Below, piece by piece: positions 47,601 through 61,770 of a stretch of 64,000 nt of DNA (positions are counted from its first letter, which is position 1; the number at the start of each line of letters is the position of its first letter). Made by a program: the position numbers and the translations under genes. This stretch comes from Nosema muscidifuracis (lineage: Eukaryota; Microsporidia; Nosematidae), in contig JAIOKI010000023.1 of assembly GCA_028335825.1 (NCBI GenBank), forward strand, positions 124,001-188,000, in the 5' to 3' direction. The notes under the pieces were generated by a model. It searched no databases. It saw only the letters and a program-made list of their open reading frames with translations, and was not told where the DNA came from.

Positions 47601-50400
47601 TTTTGTTAAATTCTTCAGTATTTTTTATCAATGCCTAAAAAAATACACTATTCTATTTTTTTGCAATTTCAACTCCTCTGATTATCTTAATCTTACAATT
47701 TTCAAATTTCAATATATTAGCTCTTCTTTATTGCTGTAAAATACTTTCTTAAATTTCTTTAGTTCTTCAATCTCTAATCCATTCACCAGTATTCTGTTCA
47801 TTAATCTATAATCCTTATATACTAGTACTGTTGTTATCTACAATTTACAAAAATAAATATTATTTACTTCTGTTTGTGTTCTAATATACTAAATTATAAA
47901 ACATTCTTAATATTTCACTTGTTTATCTTTCTGACGAAATCTCATTTATTATACTTGTAGCTATTTCTTAATCATCTTCGATTTTTCTTTTCTTATTTCA
48001 TTTCTTTCAATATTATATACATTTTCAATAATTTTGTTTATTCTTATAAATATCTCTCAAGATCTTCACATTCTTACACTTCTTAATGGCATATCATAAA
48101 TCAATATTCTATATTATTCTAATAATATTTAAGCCATTTGACCATATTCCTCAATTTTTATTTAATGTTCCTCATATTCACCGTATATTCATCATAAATT
48201 ATTAAGTAAGATAACATAAAGATTCTGTATTTTATAACTTGTAGATTCTTTGTCACAATTTCATTATTTCTATTTAATTTTAACGTTTCATTACTATAAC
48301 AATAAATTATTGAATTACCAATAGTTTCATTTGACTAAATTACTTTACTTCTGCTATCTAAAAGTTTATTATATTATCAATATGGATTTTCTATTACTAA
48401 TACTTTAGATTCCCTATAACAATCTAAGTTATAATGAAATTTATATCTGTCTTATTATATTATAATATTGATATTAATTTCATATCTACTATACCTTTTT
48501 TTAATCTATTTTTTTATGAATAATGACTTAAATATACTTCTTTAACTAAATAAACATCAGAGAAATCTAGATTAATACTGCTTACATAATATTATAATAT
48601 TATATTATCATTAATCAAATTTATCCTTATATATTTTTTTAGAAAAAGGGTTAATCATTATTATTAGGTGTTTACTGTATTGATTAATAACTTAAATAAA
48701 GCTATTTTTCAGACACAAAGCATTTTCTTTTTGTTTGACTTTCAATTAGATGAAGAAACTTACACCGTATTTTTTCGTTATATTCTTGTGAAAATATTGA
48801 CTCACATAATATTTAAAGATGTTTGTTATCAAAAACAAGATTTAATTAAGATCTGAAATTCTAAACGATACAAAATATATTTGTTTTATTATAATATGCA
48901 ATTATCTTGCAGAATTCTTGTTATCATAGCAATTCTTCATTTAGCTACTTGTTCTTTAAATTTTAATATGTCATATAATTCTTTTATATACAATGCACAA
49001 TAATTTAACAGTCAGAATATCAACCGTAGTTCTTAATTAATGATATTATCTGTAATATGTGACACAAAAATTTAATATTCACATTTCTTCTTATTTAATG
49101 CTTCTAAAACTAAAGTCACGTTCTTTTCATCATTCTTTACTCTCACACTAAAATGACTATGTTATCTAAATATACAACTACTATTTTATAGAAGAATTTA
49201 CTTAATAAGTTATTCATTATTCTCTAAAATTTAACTTATTTATTCACCAAGTTCAATGGCATTTTAAAAACTCAGAAAGATCATCGTGTATGTAGAGCTG
49301 TTTTATATCTACTAGAAATCATTATTTTACAATGATTTTACATTATAGTTCACCTATATTTTACGTATCTTTGATCTTATTGTTATATGTTTATATTGTG
49401 AGATTCATATCGACATCAGTAACTTCTAAACTTATCAGATTCTTTGATTGTATAAAATAATGTCTAAAATATTCAAACTATATTTTGGGATTTTCGTTTG
49501 TCTATGAATATCAGAAAAAATAATTAATTTTTTGTCAATTTTTTTCTATCATTTACTGACTCTTTTTATTTTCAATGGACCTTATTTTTTATTCACTCTA
49601 AATTTATTGAAATGTTTTTTTGCCATATGCTTTTCCTACATAAAAGAAAATGACTTTAGTTTTTTTAACATATATTGTCAATTATAAATTCTTCCTGTAT
49701 ACACTTCTTACTTCTTTTTCATAATTTTAATTTTTTTGTTCTATACAAGTTGTAATATTGTCTTTGATAATCTTTAATGTGAATTCACTAATAAAATATT
49801 TGATGTTTGATTAGTTATAATGCTTTATACAGATTAAAAGGAAATATTACCCCTTATAATATTTATTTATATATATTGTATTAATTAACAAATGAGATTC
49901 TTATTTTGATTTTTTTTAATGAAGTTTTTGAAATAAATAAATTTTATCAGAAGAGAAGATAATGAGTAAAGGACAACCATTCAGTCCTAGAGTAAACAAG
50001 AACAATTACTATAATAGCCTATATGTAAAAAACATTAATAATAACATAACAAAAACACCTGTTTATTTCTGAAATGTCAATCATAAAGAACTACTTAATT
50101 TATGTGCTTTTTTGCACTTCGGGTTATTTGAATCATAATATCTAAATAATATAATAATGACTCTTTATTAAATTTATATCTCGCTTGTCTCTCAAAATTA
50201 TTTACGTGATTCTTAGAAATATCTACCCAACGAAATTTTTCTCTCAATTTATTTTTTTTTGAAAATAATCCAAAGAAATAGAAATACAAAATTTTAAAAT
50301 AAATTTATTGACTTATCTCTGTCAGAAGATATAATAACTACCCCGACTATTAGTATATCTCGGCCAGAATAAGTCATTTGCTTTAATATTTTTCTTTAAT
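47600..50400 (-). mobile_element. Ty3/gypsy-type pol fossil
   Basis: At about 49,050-49,300 the minus strand shows an RT segment with VVVYLDNIVIL, where gypsy RTs have a YLDDIxIxS block, and VTLVLEALNKKKCEY, the following helix with the K-C-x-F/Y end. RNase H and integrase should lie to the left but are too decayed to place. The gag relic at 54,150-55,230, on the same strand and in correct order, is probably the other half, separated by the LINE at 50.4-54.1 kb. It is broken in many places and old. Confidence 0.55.
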
Positions 50401-53400
50401 TTATTTTTATGTTTTCTAATTTTTAAAGACACAAATCTACAATCCTTATTTTTATTTAGTTTTGTTTCTATATTTTCTTGAATCCCAGGTATTAGACATA
50501 CAACCGAAAAATAAATTAAAATAAGTTGGTGTTAAAAATGTTTATTTCTATAACTTTCTCGCTTATAGGTTTTTATTAGCAATGCATCAAGAACATTGTT
50601 TCTTGCATCTGATCTAAATTATCGGTCTCAATTCTGTCAAGACTAACACATATATGTCAATGAGTGAATAATCATTCATCTTTAAATTATCTCTGGATAC
50701 AACAGTTATTATATATTAGTGTATCTCTGCATTCAACTTAATGTTAGACTAATTTTTTAATATAGTTTGATATTTGATACAGGGTGACACCGGAGTCAAA
50801 TAAGTTCTCCAAGATGCTGTATTCTAAGAGCAAAATCTATTGGTTTGAAATAAATGATAGTTTATGATTTCAGCTTGTATACTGATAAACTTCTAAGATT
50901 TGACACTGGTAATTGTTTTGGTTCTAATGCATCGCAGCATATTAGATTTAAATTAATATATTTATTTAAGTATATTAGTTGATTGCTCATCAATCATTTC
51001 GTGCAAGAACTACCATCTCAGATTTTACTATACTTTCTTCTTTTATTCCTCTTTACTATCTCATCGTCGACTTTTTAACGTTAAACCCTTGTCTGCACAT
51101 ATTCCTAGATTTGGCCGTCTATTTTAATTTCTTTTCTATATCCTTGATGAAAATTCGTTGCTAATCTATCCCAAGTGACCACATAAGGTATCATTTTGAC
51201 TTATATACACATCGATGCAGTGTAATTAGCGAGAAGATCATACTTATGTCTCTTTTCGGTTTCAACTGTTCTTAGGTTATCAAAATTCGTGATCTCGACT
51301 TCAACTATCAAAATCTTCTTTCTCAGCTTCTCGATTATAAATATATCAAGTTTGTTGTATTTAATCTTTTTACTACTCTCAATTATAGAGTCAACCCTTA
51401 TTTATCTGTTCTTATTCTCTATACATTCTCGGACTAGGTGAATCCTTATTTCTTATTTTATCTCAATCAGCAATTTCTGCAAATATGTAGATGTAAGCAT
51501 AGTAGGGTCTCATGTAGTTATGTGCCATAATTCTATAGCACTACATAACCAAATGAATGATAATCTTAATTTTATCATTGCCATGATAACACCTCTTATT
51601 TTTCTCTAGGAATATATTTATATACTGTAGTGTACATAGTGGTCCTCCTCTCTTGCAGTTACAGAATCATTCATGCTAATAAAAGGATCCTTTCGATTTC
51701 TAAATAGCTTTTAGTGGTTATATTTGTTTGTAATATTGCTATAAAGACAGTTCTTTGGGGTTCTTCTAACTTTTTTACTCATAAAAAAGATCTTATGTTC
51801 GAGATGTGATTATTATTTTTATCCTGTGTTTGTATTATAGCTCGTCTTCTAGTTATAGATTTCTTCGTTGCATCTAATCTTAGTTGTAATTGCATTAACA
51901 TTCTTTCGTCTTTGTGCTTAATAATTATTAGACCTCTTTCCAGTTCTTTCATAAGAGACCCAATCTTTCTTTTCAAGAAGATTGCTGCTGTATATGGTGA
52001 TTTGTCAAAATATGGAGTACATTCTCATCTATTTCTTTATATTCATTCGGTTCCGTTTTTTTCATTCCAGCATATTAGTTAATTAACAATGTCGTGTGTA
52101 TATTTTAGTTTTTACAACTTTTTGAATCTTTCTTTAGTCTTATTCAATTAATATCCATGAGTTTCTTCGAATATTCCTAGGTACTTATACCCTTTTGTGA
52201 TTTTAAGTGCTCTTGCTCTATATCTGAGCATATTTCTAATCCTAACATTTTAAAAAAGCTCTATGTCATCATTTCTTGCTATTAATTTCAGATCCTTAAT
52301 AAATAGCAGATTGTTACATATATACAACATCTAATCTATTTTTACTTCTATCTTTGTATAAATTTCATTGAGTTTTTTACTTAAGGATCCATATATAGAA
52401 CAAATAGCAATAGAGATAGAATGTCACCCTGTAGAATTCATCTTGCAATTTTTTGCTGCAGATAACTTCATTTTGGGATCTTATCTCTAACGTCTATATC
52501 TTGTGATACTTTCTATGAAATTTTGAATTTACTTTAGGTGCCTCATTTTTAATGCACTCTAGTAGATAATGGGTGTCTTATTAAGTCGTGATCCTTCTTG
52601 ACATCTACCTATTCCGTACTAACTGGTGATTATGTGCTTTTTTCAGTGTTATATTGGTTTATGCCTGCTCTTTAGCCCCATGTATTCTCGTTACTGTGTC
52701 AATCTAATTTTCATTAACATATTCTTTGCCTCAACGATGTTCTGCAATACATGTGTCGTGAGTTTGTACAGATTCGGCATGCATATTATAAGTCTGATGT
52801 CTTTTAAAGTTTCTGATTTCCCTTTAGATATCAGATTAATTAGTCTTTTATAGAGTTATGTCGGTTATTTGATATTCTCTAAGCATATAGATTTTATTAT
52901 TTTATAAAGATCTTAATGAATACTGGTTATTTTTTGATGAAGAAATTAAAGATTCAATCGGGCTTTGCCGCTTACCAGTTTAAAAAACCGTTTTATAATC
53001 TCGATAAAAGCATCTTCTTCCGGGAATATTTTTTCTTCAGTTAAATTTAGTTTATACTCATAGATTTATTCTTTTTACAGACGCATATTTTTTTGCTAGA
53101 AATGTTTTATTTCTACATTCGCAACCTTATGTTCTATTTTTTCTTGTAATTTTTTATAAAATCTTTTTCTAATAAGTTTAAAATCGCTATTTGTGCTTCT
53201 AAACACTTTCCTTTCTTCGTAAATTTATATATTCATTACACATATTTTTATTCTATCACAGACAAGAGAGATCATTTTTGTTTCATCTTTCAGTTCATCT
53301 GACACTAGATTCAAAGGTTGCATTACGTTTCTCAATTTCTTTACTTGACTACTATTCTTTTCATACTCTTCTAGCATTTTTAGTGTTTTTTCCTTTGTTT

Positions 53401-54110
53401 CTATATTCTTCCTAATATTTTCTTTCCATATACTTGGTAAAAAATTTGAACTATATGAAATATTTTTGCTGCATTTTTTATATTTTTTATGGAATGTAGT
53501 TGTAAAAAAATCAGACCGATTTATTCAATCATTCAATTATCCTTTCATCTATCCTCGGCGAGCTCACTTTTTTCTTAGGCTTAACCTTGTCAGCCGTTGT
53601 CTCTCTAATGTTATGTCACACTTCTTCAAAGTTCTTATCAATCATTACCTGCTTGGCTACTTCAGTTAACTAAAGCTATTATATAAATTTCGTCTGGTTT
53701 TTAATTATCTTTGAATAATTTTCTTTATTGTAATCTCTTACTCTCGTCATTTTTCAATTTTCATTCATTAGAGCCTTTTGCGCTTTATTTTTTATATTAA
53801 ATACAAATATTTGAACTTTTAATTCTTTCCCATCCTTTTCTCGGCATTTGATTACATCTGCTCAATATGGCCTGGTAAGATTTTATTGACCGTTCCTCCT
53901 TAGAGCTCTTTACTTGAGAAATAATGTCACTGATTACGAAGGAAGTATTATGACTTCTTGGATATAACACATCGATAGTAATTGAACCATTGTCTTAATC
54001 TTGTCCTACTCTGTTGACATGACCCGCTGTTATCAGTTTTTTAATTTTTGCTTCAGTTCCATTCTCTTCTTTTTTATCCTTCATGTTATATAAATATATA
54101 TGAGTTATTT
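50400..54110 (-). pseudogene. Decayed LINE with restriction-like endonuclease (R4/Dong-like)
   Basis: One long minus-strand ORF probably began at the ATG at 54,084 (MKDKKEENGTEAKIKKLI). It is now broken by stops and frameshifts. RT traces run leftward. DVKKDHDLIRHPL near 52,600 is the first catalytic block. LQGDILSLLLFVLYMDP follows near 52,420. LLFIKDLKLIARNDD near 52,300 has K in place of the first D of the usual IDDLKL. YKYLGIFEETHGY lies near 52,170. The C-terminal end at 51,180-51,360 reads LDIFIIEKLRKKILIVEVEI, then NLRTVETEKRHKYDLLANY and IPYVVTWD, the PD-(D/E)XK-like endonuclease of R2/R4/Dong-type LINEs. Length and order fit a nearly full-length copy. It sits between a gypsy gag relic and a gypsy pol relic. 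Confidence 0.75.
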
Positions 54111-54149
54111 TTATAAAGAATAAAAGGAAATTATTTCATGTAGGAATTA

Positions 54150-55233
54150 ATGCCACATAACAGGCCTAATTTTTTAACAAGGTATACTTCGATTCACGTA
54201 TATATTTCTTGTCTAAAAGCTGTTTTATCGATATTTTAACCCCTCTACTGGCTTATTTAATAGATTATAAAGTCTCTTTATAATTCTTTTGCCAATGTTG
54301 TATTAACTACAACAAAACAACTCATTTTTCCCACCTCTTATAATTTGAAAATGCTCTTTCTAGTAAGTAATTTTTTCTGTTTTTACATTCGGTGAAGTAA
54401 AAAACATTGGTAGTAAGACCTAACTCTTTATAAAATTTATAATAATCTTCTTCTGTATCTCAAATAATTCTTTAATACAAGCTTTAAAATTAAAACTTTA
54501 TTGTTGTGACATAAAAGATTAACTTTTCTTATAATAGCCGTACTAAGAAAATTATAAAAAGAATCGGTGTCAATATTATACTAAAGTTCTAATATAAATT
54601 AAATTATGTTTATTCAATATTTACTAAATTTCTTTACTTATCTCATTAATAAACCTTTTATTCTCAATATTAGCAATCAGTTTTCTAAAATGACTAGAAA
54701 TGTGTCTAAAAGTACTACCTTTATAACACTATAAGTTTCTAGTCTCCTCGATACTTCTTCAATATCATCCCTATCTTTATCTTAATTATACCTCAGCTTC
54801 CCACTTAACAATTTTCTTTAAATGTTCATCCACAAAGTCACCATTAGTGATTAAATATTTTCTGATTTCCTCATATTCTTTTTGTAGACCTGTAATAACA
54901 ATGTCTAACTTTTATACCTTGATAATCTTATTTTTGTTTGTTTTAGTCTCTAAAATTTTAATAGAATCACTTATCGTTTCATTGTTGTTTTGGACCATTG
55001 TATAAAGTTATCCGATATATTTTTTTTTAAATTTAGAATCATTTATATTCTTTATTTCTTCCATAACCACATGGTCAAATCGATTACATCGTAGTCAGTT
55101 CTTTTTATAAGATACTCAATCTTTCATAGATAAGTTTTATTCATTTAAATAAACTAAAATCTTTTATATTTTCACAAATTTTTTTTAATCATATTCTTTA
55201 AGTCTTGAGAGGTTGTTTCTCTACCATGTTAAT
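54150..55233 (-). mobile_element. gag relic of a gypsy-type LTR fossil
   Basis: A minus-strand segment with a gag-like helical end near 54,790-54,910 (GLQKEYEEIRKYLI, DFVDEHLKKIVKWEAE). It begins just inside an LTR-like sequence at 55,234-55,320, the same arrangement as in the 34 kb miniature element. It is broken in several places. It is probably the 5' half of the element whose pol lies at 47.6-50.4 kb. Confidence 0.55.
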
Positions 55234-55320
55234 ATCAGTTATTTTATTCATATTTAGATTCACTCATCCTATAAAACTAAACTCAAATATAAAGAGTTAA
55301 ATAATATCAACGCATTTAAA
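55234..55320 (-). repeat. Diverged LTR-like sequence
   Basis: It shares the run from CATGTTAATA through a TTTAGATTCACTCATCCTA-like core to a terminal ATATCAAC with the LTRs at 34,000-34,079 and 34,944-35,022, at roughly 70% similarity. It is the probable 5' LTR of the gag relic to its left, so the 34 kb miniature element and this older fossil belong to related families. Confidence 0.55.
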
Positions 55321-55599
55321 TCATAAAAATCGTCTTTTTTCTTTGATTTTATATTTATATTTTTCGCAGAGTATTTGAACATTATTTAAAAATATCAATA
55401 TCATTTCACTTATAAAATTACTGATTATCTTATTGCGAATTTCTTATATTGCATATAATTTAGAAAGTTAGTCGTCTATCACATTATTTTCTACTTTAAT
55501 ATTTTTTTATAATAAAATAATAACCATTTAGCAATAATTCTCATCTTTCAATCCTAGAGGAAATTATGGAATATGATTTAATTCAAATTAATTAATCGT

Positions 55600-57390
55600 A
55601 AAAAATTGAGATTATTAGATATAGGCCCAGGAAAATAGATGAAGATGATGACTTTCGTTCAGAGAAACAATGAAAATAATAAATTATTTAATTCTACAAC
55701 AAAAACGAAGATAGGCAGGCAGACTTGTAATAATTATCTAGAATATTACTTTAGAACAAGTTGAATACATGGTAACTACATCAGAAAAATTAAACAAAAT
55801 AATTTTCTTGACATGTCAAGAAAAATAGACAACAAGATCCACTGGATATTAGAAGGGTTATATCCAGCTCTTATGAGTTAATTTAAACTTAGCATAAATA
55901 CTTAGAGTTTTTATAGTAAAATAAAAAATTTACAAGAAAATAAATCAGATGACTATGTTGTAAATAAAAATGATACCACCGTATCTGATCCTCCAAGAAT
56001 AAAATCGAAACTTTCTAAAACATCACAAAAGTAAGATGATATTTTAAATCAGTTATAGAAAAATATTTAAGCAAGATTAAATAGATAAGTACGAAATCTA
56101 AAAGGTCTTCTGATAACAATAAACATGTCATCAAAAAAAACTAAAAGCAGTGTCTTGGACGAGCTCCTTGAAGAACGAGTATGTTGTGATATTAATACAA
56201 TAGGAGACCAGACAAGATGTTGTAATAATATTTTTCACAAAGTTACTACAGAAAAAATATTTCTACAATATAAATAGTAAATGACGACATCATAAAAAGT
56301 GTCAAGATCATAGCTCTTCCTGAGAAAGTATTTGCTAATAAGATAGATTGTCATCAAATAGCAAAAGAATGTATCAAAATAAAACATCTTTTTCTAAAAC
56401 CAATAATAATCATATAATAAGTCTGGATCTTTAAAGGATGATGTTTTTATCAAATATGGTGACGTAAAAAAGCAGTAATAAACATTTATCAATTATATCT
56501 GTTATGCAAGTAGATGATGACTGATGGAAGTCTGTCGGGGATGCAAATAAGTCAAAAACTATTTCGAGTTTTAAGAAATCCAGGGACGTCAACAATTACA
56601 ATAAATTAAAATCTAATAGATTCGGATTTATTAAAATAGAAAACAACAGTAAAAACGAAGTTTATTGCAAGAAATCAGATAAAATTATTTATACATGAGA
56701 AAAGATAGACTTTTAAGTAAAATCTTTAAAAAATCTATCCCATAAGATGTCTTCAAAAAAAGAAGAAGACCAAATCTCAAAAAATAAATAACAAGCCAGA
56801 TATCAAAAGATGCTCTTCTAAAATTAATTAAAAGAGATAAGTCTTATTCTAACTGCAAGTTCAAATTCATATTGGTGTTAAGACTTGAGTTAAAGGTCAG
56901 CACAAATTTGAGACTAGTAGCTTGCTCTTCTGTATGTAGAAACAAAAGATCTTCCTTTTATAAGAAGAATTGATGATAGTGACGTAATGTTGCTTCTTTT
57001 TAGAGAAAGTGTTTGTCATAAGGTGAATAAGAATTTGAAAGATTTCAAGAAACTTGATATATGTAAGGAAGAGATGTTTTACTATGACTTTCTAAAAACG
57101 AAGAAATATATGTTGTTGCTGGGATTCTTTAGAACTTTCAAGAATTTAATACTACTTTCAGAAGCCTACAAGTATATAATGAAAGAATTAAATAAAGAAA
57201 ACCCAGATTATGGTTATTTCATTTATTTAGAAAAACTAATGAGTAAGCTTAACAAAAATAAGGATTTTAGATATAAAATAAATGTTTTAATATTAAAGTC
57301 CTCTATATATATTAGAAAAATCTCGTATAAAAAATATTTTTAAATTATTAGATTTTTTTAATTCAATTAGATTGAGAAGAAAGTACAAAC
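55600..57390 (+). pseudogene. Decayed LINE ORF1 (subfamily B)
   Basis: The open frame at 56,987-57,343 encodes RESVCHKVNKNLK, FRTFKNLILLSEAYKYIMKELNKENPDYGYF, matching the C-terminal domain of the subfamily B ORF1 at 33,117-33,743 (RESVCQKAIRNLK, KTFKNFIPLVEACRYIKKELNKKKPDYGSF). Upstream, near 56,510-56,580, WKSVGDANKSKTISSFKK recalls WTKVVASYGRSVVIKK of the intact LINE. After 57,260 the sequence LILKSSIYIRKISYKKYF corresponds to the start of ORF2. The copy is interrupted by several stops. It lies on the opposite strand from the 33 kb copy and is more decayed. Confidence 0.75.
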
Positions 57391-58011
57391 TGTGATATTG
57401 ATGTGAATTTAGTCATCTCTGAAGTATAAGAAAAAGTAATTAATAATCATAGGAAGGTTTTAATATAGTCTTGAGATGTTATCTATCGCAGATCTACAAT
57501 TTATGATTATTAAGAATTGCATAATTTTTTGACTGGAATTATTACCCTATTCAACAAAATAGAAGAAAGTACTATAAATAAAAGATATTATTAGATAGCT
57601 AGACTGATTGATAGTCTAGCTTACTACTGTAAGAGTTTACACAATATGAGAGCATTTATAAGATGCAGATGGATATCATTTATGATGAGCTAAATAAAGA
57701 AAAGTTTAAGCTGAAATAATTGAAGAAATAGCATTAAAATAATTTATTCTTATAAGAACTCATCTCAAAAATTGTTTAGAAGCCTTCAAAGATTTAAATG
57801 AGAGTCTGCTCCAAAGGATCGTGATGATCAGTAGTGAAAAAAGAAGTTGGTAATAAATAAATTGTAAATTTTAACAATAAAAAAGAAGGTGTTGGGTGAC
57901 ATCATCACTAAAGCTCAAACAACTGATCTAAATACAGTATGTAGGAAGCAGGCTTAATCATCTAATTTTTTAAATTAAGTGACAACGGCTTTAAATTGAT
58001 ATATAAAAATG
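57391..58011 (+). other. AT-rich link into the repeated segment
   Basis: No open frame above 60 codons. It joins the subfamily B relic to the ORF1-like relic that continues at 58,012 (and at position 1). It may hold the decayed N-terminal part of that ORF1, but I cannot align it. Confidence 0.4.
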
Positions 58012-60511
58012 TCAAGCAGAATATTGCTTCAGCAGATAAGACTGAGGAATGCTAGACAGCCGTTAGCAAGCATTTAAAAAAAGGACTAGGTCAAGGTTTA
58101 TAAGAAAAAGTTTGAACAAGTAGACAAATACTCCATATTTATGGTTGATCTCGAGCAAGAAAATGATTGTAAGAAAAAAAATTAAAAATGAAACTTATTA
58201 TGGAAAGGAAGTGAATAGATTAAATGACTAAAAAAGGAAATGAACAATATATTAATACTCATACAGCTTAACTATAAAAGGAAGAGCTATTAAAAATAGA
58301 AATGAAGAAAGATTCTGAGGAAAGAATTGTTCTCTAATTGAAGATATAAAGGATGCAGAGAGGATGTTCATAATAAGAGACGATTTATTCATGGAGGCTG
58401 TCCAAGCCTTATTCAACATATCAAAAGATATTAGAGTTATATAAGCCACTGATTGAACGGTTATACATATCTCTGATAATAGAGAAAAATTGTTTTTGGC
58501 TATCAATGAAGTCATCGCAATTTCGAAAAAAAGCTTGTGCCTTTTGATAAGGCATTAAAAGTGATAAAAATCGAGTTTGCAAAAAAAAAGCAAAATAAGC
58601 CAAAAAAGCTTTTCTTTAATAATGCATGTTAGAGAAATACTCTTGACATGCACTGAAGATAAGTTCAGAGAATGCTTAATTCATTTAAAAGCAATCTTGA
58701 TCTATTTAAAGGAGTTATCAAAAGATTAAAAGCTAAATTAATTTGTAATAATATAATAAGACCCTTACATATATTAATTATTTTATATAAATAATATGTT
58801 TAATTCACAAATTCAACCAGTTATTCATAAATCTATACTATTAATCGATGATGTTTAAAAATAAAAGATAAATTAAGTTAAAGCCAAAAAGGATGAACCG
58901 AGACAATGAATATAACGAAAAAACTAAATTTTACTAAATCTTCAGTCAGCCCGATAAAGACCAATCTACAATACATCATTTAATGATCACATAAAAGAAA
59001 CGAAAAATGATACTTTTGCTATTGTTAAAAGAAATTTATTGAATAATTTTTTAGTATGAAACAAATTATTAAGTTTCTTAAAGAAATAAAAGTTACTGTT
59101 TAAATAGTTTTAAAATTAAAAACGCTATTTATAGTATAAAAAGAAACTTAATTTACATGAAAAAGAAATAGTATTTACTAGTATACAATGTGGCTAAAAA
59201 TAACAATAGAAGTGTTGGCAATCTGTTGATGCCATATTATTTTTTTAAATTAGGTCTGATGCTTTATTGATAATTAATTTGACGCAGTCCTAAACCTTAA
59301 TGTTTGTGATGTTTAAAGAATTTTTAATACATGTAAAGCCATTATGATAGTATAAAATACAACTATTAGATATAAAGTTTTTGATACATAGCTTGTTTCT
59401 ATTAGATGCTACTTATTTTTTTATTTTCCTTAATAATAAGCAATATATATAAAGCCAACCAATTAAACGAAGAGAAAGGAACCAGATAAGCTTTTGAGAA
59501 AATAATGCTGGCGAAAACAAATATTGATTACTTATTATCAAAGTTTACCGCATTTATACCAATGTCATAAAAAATTAGTCGTCTGGGATAGGATATTATG
59601 GTGATTTCCCTAAACATCCGGATTTTTTAAAATAACTCCTATATTATGAATTTCTTTTGGATTAACGGACAGAAATGAAATTAAACTCCAGCTATAGATA
59701 ATTATATCTATAGAAACAAGGATAAAGACACTAGATCTAATGAAAATCTCCAATGCAAATTGTAATTCAAGAGCAACTTCTTTCAATGATGAATTTATTA
59801 AATCAAGTGGTGACCATATGGAAACTACAGATTTCAATAATATTCTTAAATCTGAAATGAAGGGCAATATAATAAGACCTTTAGAATCATCTGTGGCATT
59901 TATGGGGTTTGTTCTGATACAATGACAAGATATATCATTTGATAGTGTATAAACATCTATTTATAGATTTAAGTCGGATTGTATGTCATTTACCGGCATT
60001 TTAGATTCAGCTAATTTTGATATTACTTAAATTAATTACCAAATGGCAAAAGCTTCTTCTTAAATAAAAAGTTGGATGAAGAAAAGATAGTTATTACTTG
60101 TGATATAGAGTATTTAAGAAGATTTATATTGATGAAACTTTTAAGTCTTCTCCAAGTAGTTTTTATCAAGTATATATCATACATAGAGATTTCAATGGAC
60201 AGAGTTTTTACTCTGATCTATTGTTTTATTTCGAATAAAATCCAAGAAACTTATATCATTTTCTTTAATCTTATTTTGTCTTCTCTAAACAATAACCGGC
60301 ATATTTTTTGCTTACTACAGATAGATTTTGAAACTGTTTATATAATTTTTATGATTAAAAAGAAGAAAACTTATTAAATTATGTAAAAACAAATTTCAGA
60401 TCATTGTTTAGTAGAGAAATATTGTCTCACTATGGCGCTGAAGGATTTAATTCAAAACGAAAACAATTGACAATGTTATTTTATGCCTAAATAAATATAG
60501 TTAAATTTAAA
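58012..60511 (+). pseudogene. Copy of the plus-strand LINE relic at 1-2,500
   Basis: Identical to 1-2,500. The ORF1 C-terminal domain remnant lies at about 58,311-58,621 and the possible RT block at about 60,310-60,340. This copy shows what precedes position 1 in the unit: the relic continues leftward without a break into 57,391-58,011, so the window start is not an element boundary. Confidence 0.55.
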
Positions 60512-61770
60512 TTAAAAATGTTTTTAATTTTATTCATCATTTTAAATTGTCACAAACCACATTTTACAGAGCTTGAAAGATAACCCAATTGTAATTTTAG
60601 ACAATTAAATAGGATATAAAGTTATAATACTATATAATCAGTGTGAAAATTGTTTCATAATGATCAAGATACACTCGTTAAAATATAACAGTCATTAAAA
60701 AAATCAAAAACTTGACTTATTTAAAGATACGTTGTAAATAGTGTGCTAGTCTAAATAAATACTAAATATGTTATTATATTAATAATTTTTATAAATACAT
60801 GGAAGAACTTAAGAGAATGAAAGATAGATAAAAATAAATAAAACATTTTAGAAACGTTGACTCTTAAAACCAAGGTAATGTGAGTAACATTAAGATTATG
60901 TAAGTTAATAGTTTTTGTATTTAGAGTAGATAGTGAGTCGTCTCAAAACAGCAATAAAATTTATCATAAAAATGGGACATTAAAAAATATATTGGAATAA
61001 TTTAATTATTATTAAATTAAGTAAGCTATTTGTCTTATTTTATTAGGATTCATTTAAAAAATCATCACGTCACTGAAAAGTTGCTATTTATATTTATGGG
61101 TAACTAATATTTGTACTTAATTACGAAAGACTACAATGATTTATCTGTACTTAATGACTTATAATGATTCGTGTCATCTTCTGACCGAAATTCACTTTAA
61201 CAAAATAACGTATTTAGACAAAAAGAAAACTTGTATGGCATCAAAGCGCTTAATTTTTATTCGATGACACACACCAGCTCATCTTTATGTTTTGCTTGGA
61301 GAAAGAAACGTTTGATATGAAAAAAAACGAAACAAAGAATCATCACAGTTTATGAGCCGAGATCAGACTTAAGAATTAAGTGATGATAATAACTTGGTTC
61401 AGTTTTAGAAAAATTATACGACATAAACAAATCATTCAACCTCTCAAAGTTAATATGTTAGGCTAATTTCTTTTCTGCATCACTAGTACTCTTGCATTAG
61501 GAATTTGCAATCCTTTAACCTGTGGATTTTCCGGAATAAACGATCTCTACTATTCGGCAGTAGGTCAAATACTCTATCAATTGCTGTATCCTCTTATCTG
61601 TACAAAAGTCACGAAGAATAAGACTAAGATATAAACTTGGCCTAGACTTTAAAGTTTCAATCCATCTTCTGTGATGTAAAAGTGTTCATTATAAAAAGAT
61701 TATAGTGCCCTGAATCTATTTCAAGCTACTTTCATATATCTTATTTAAATAAAATAAATTTATTTATTTA

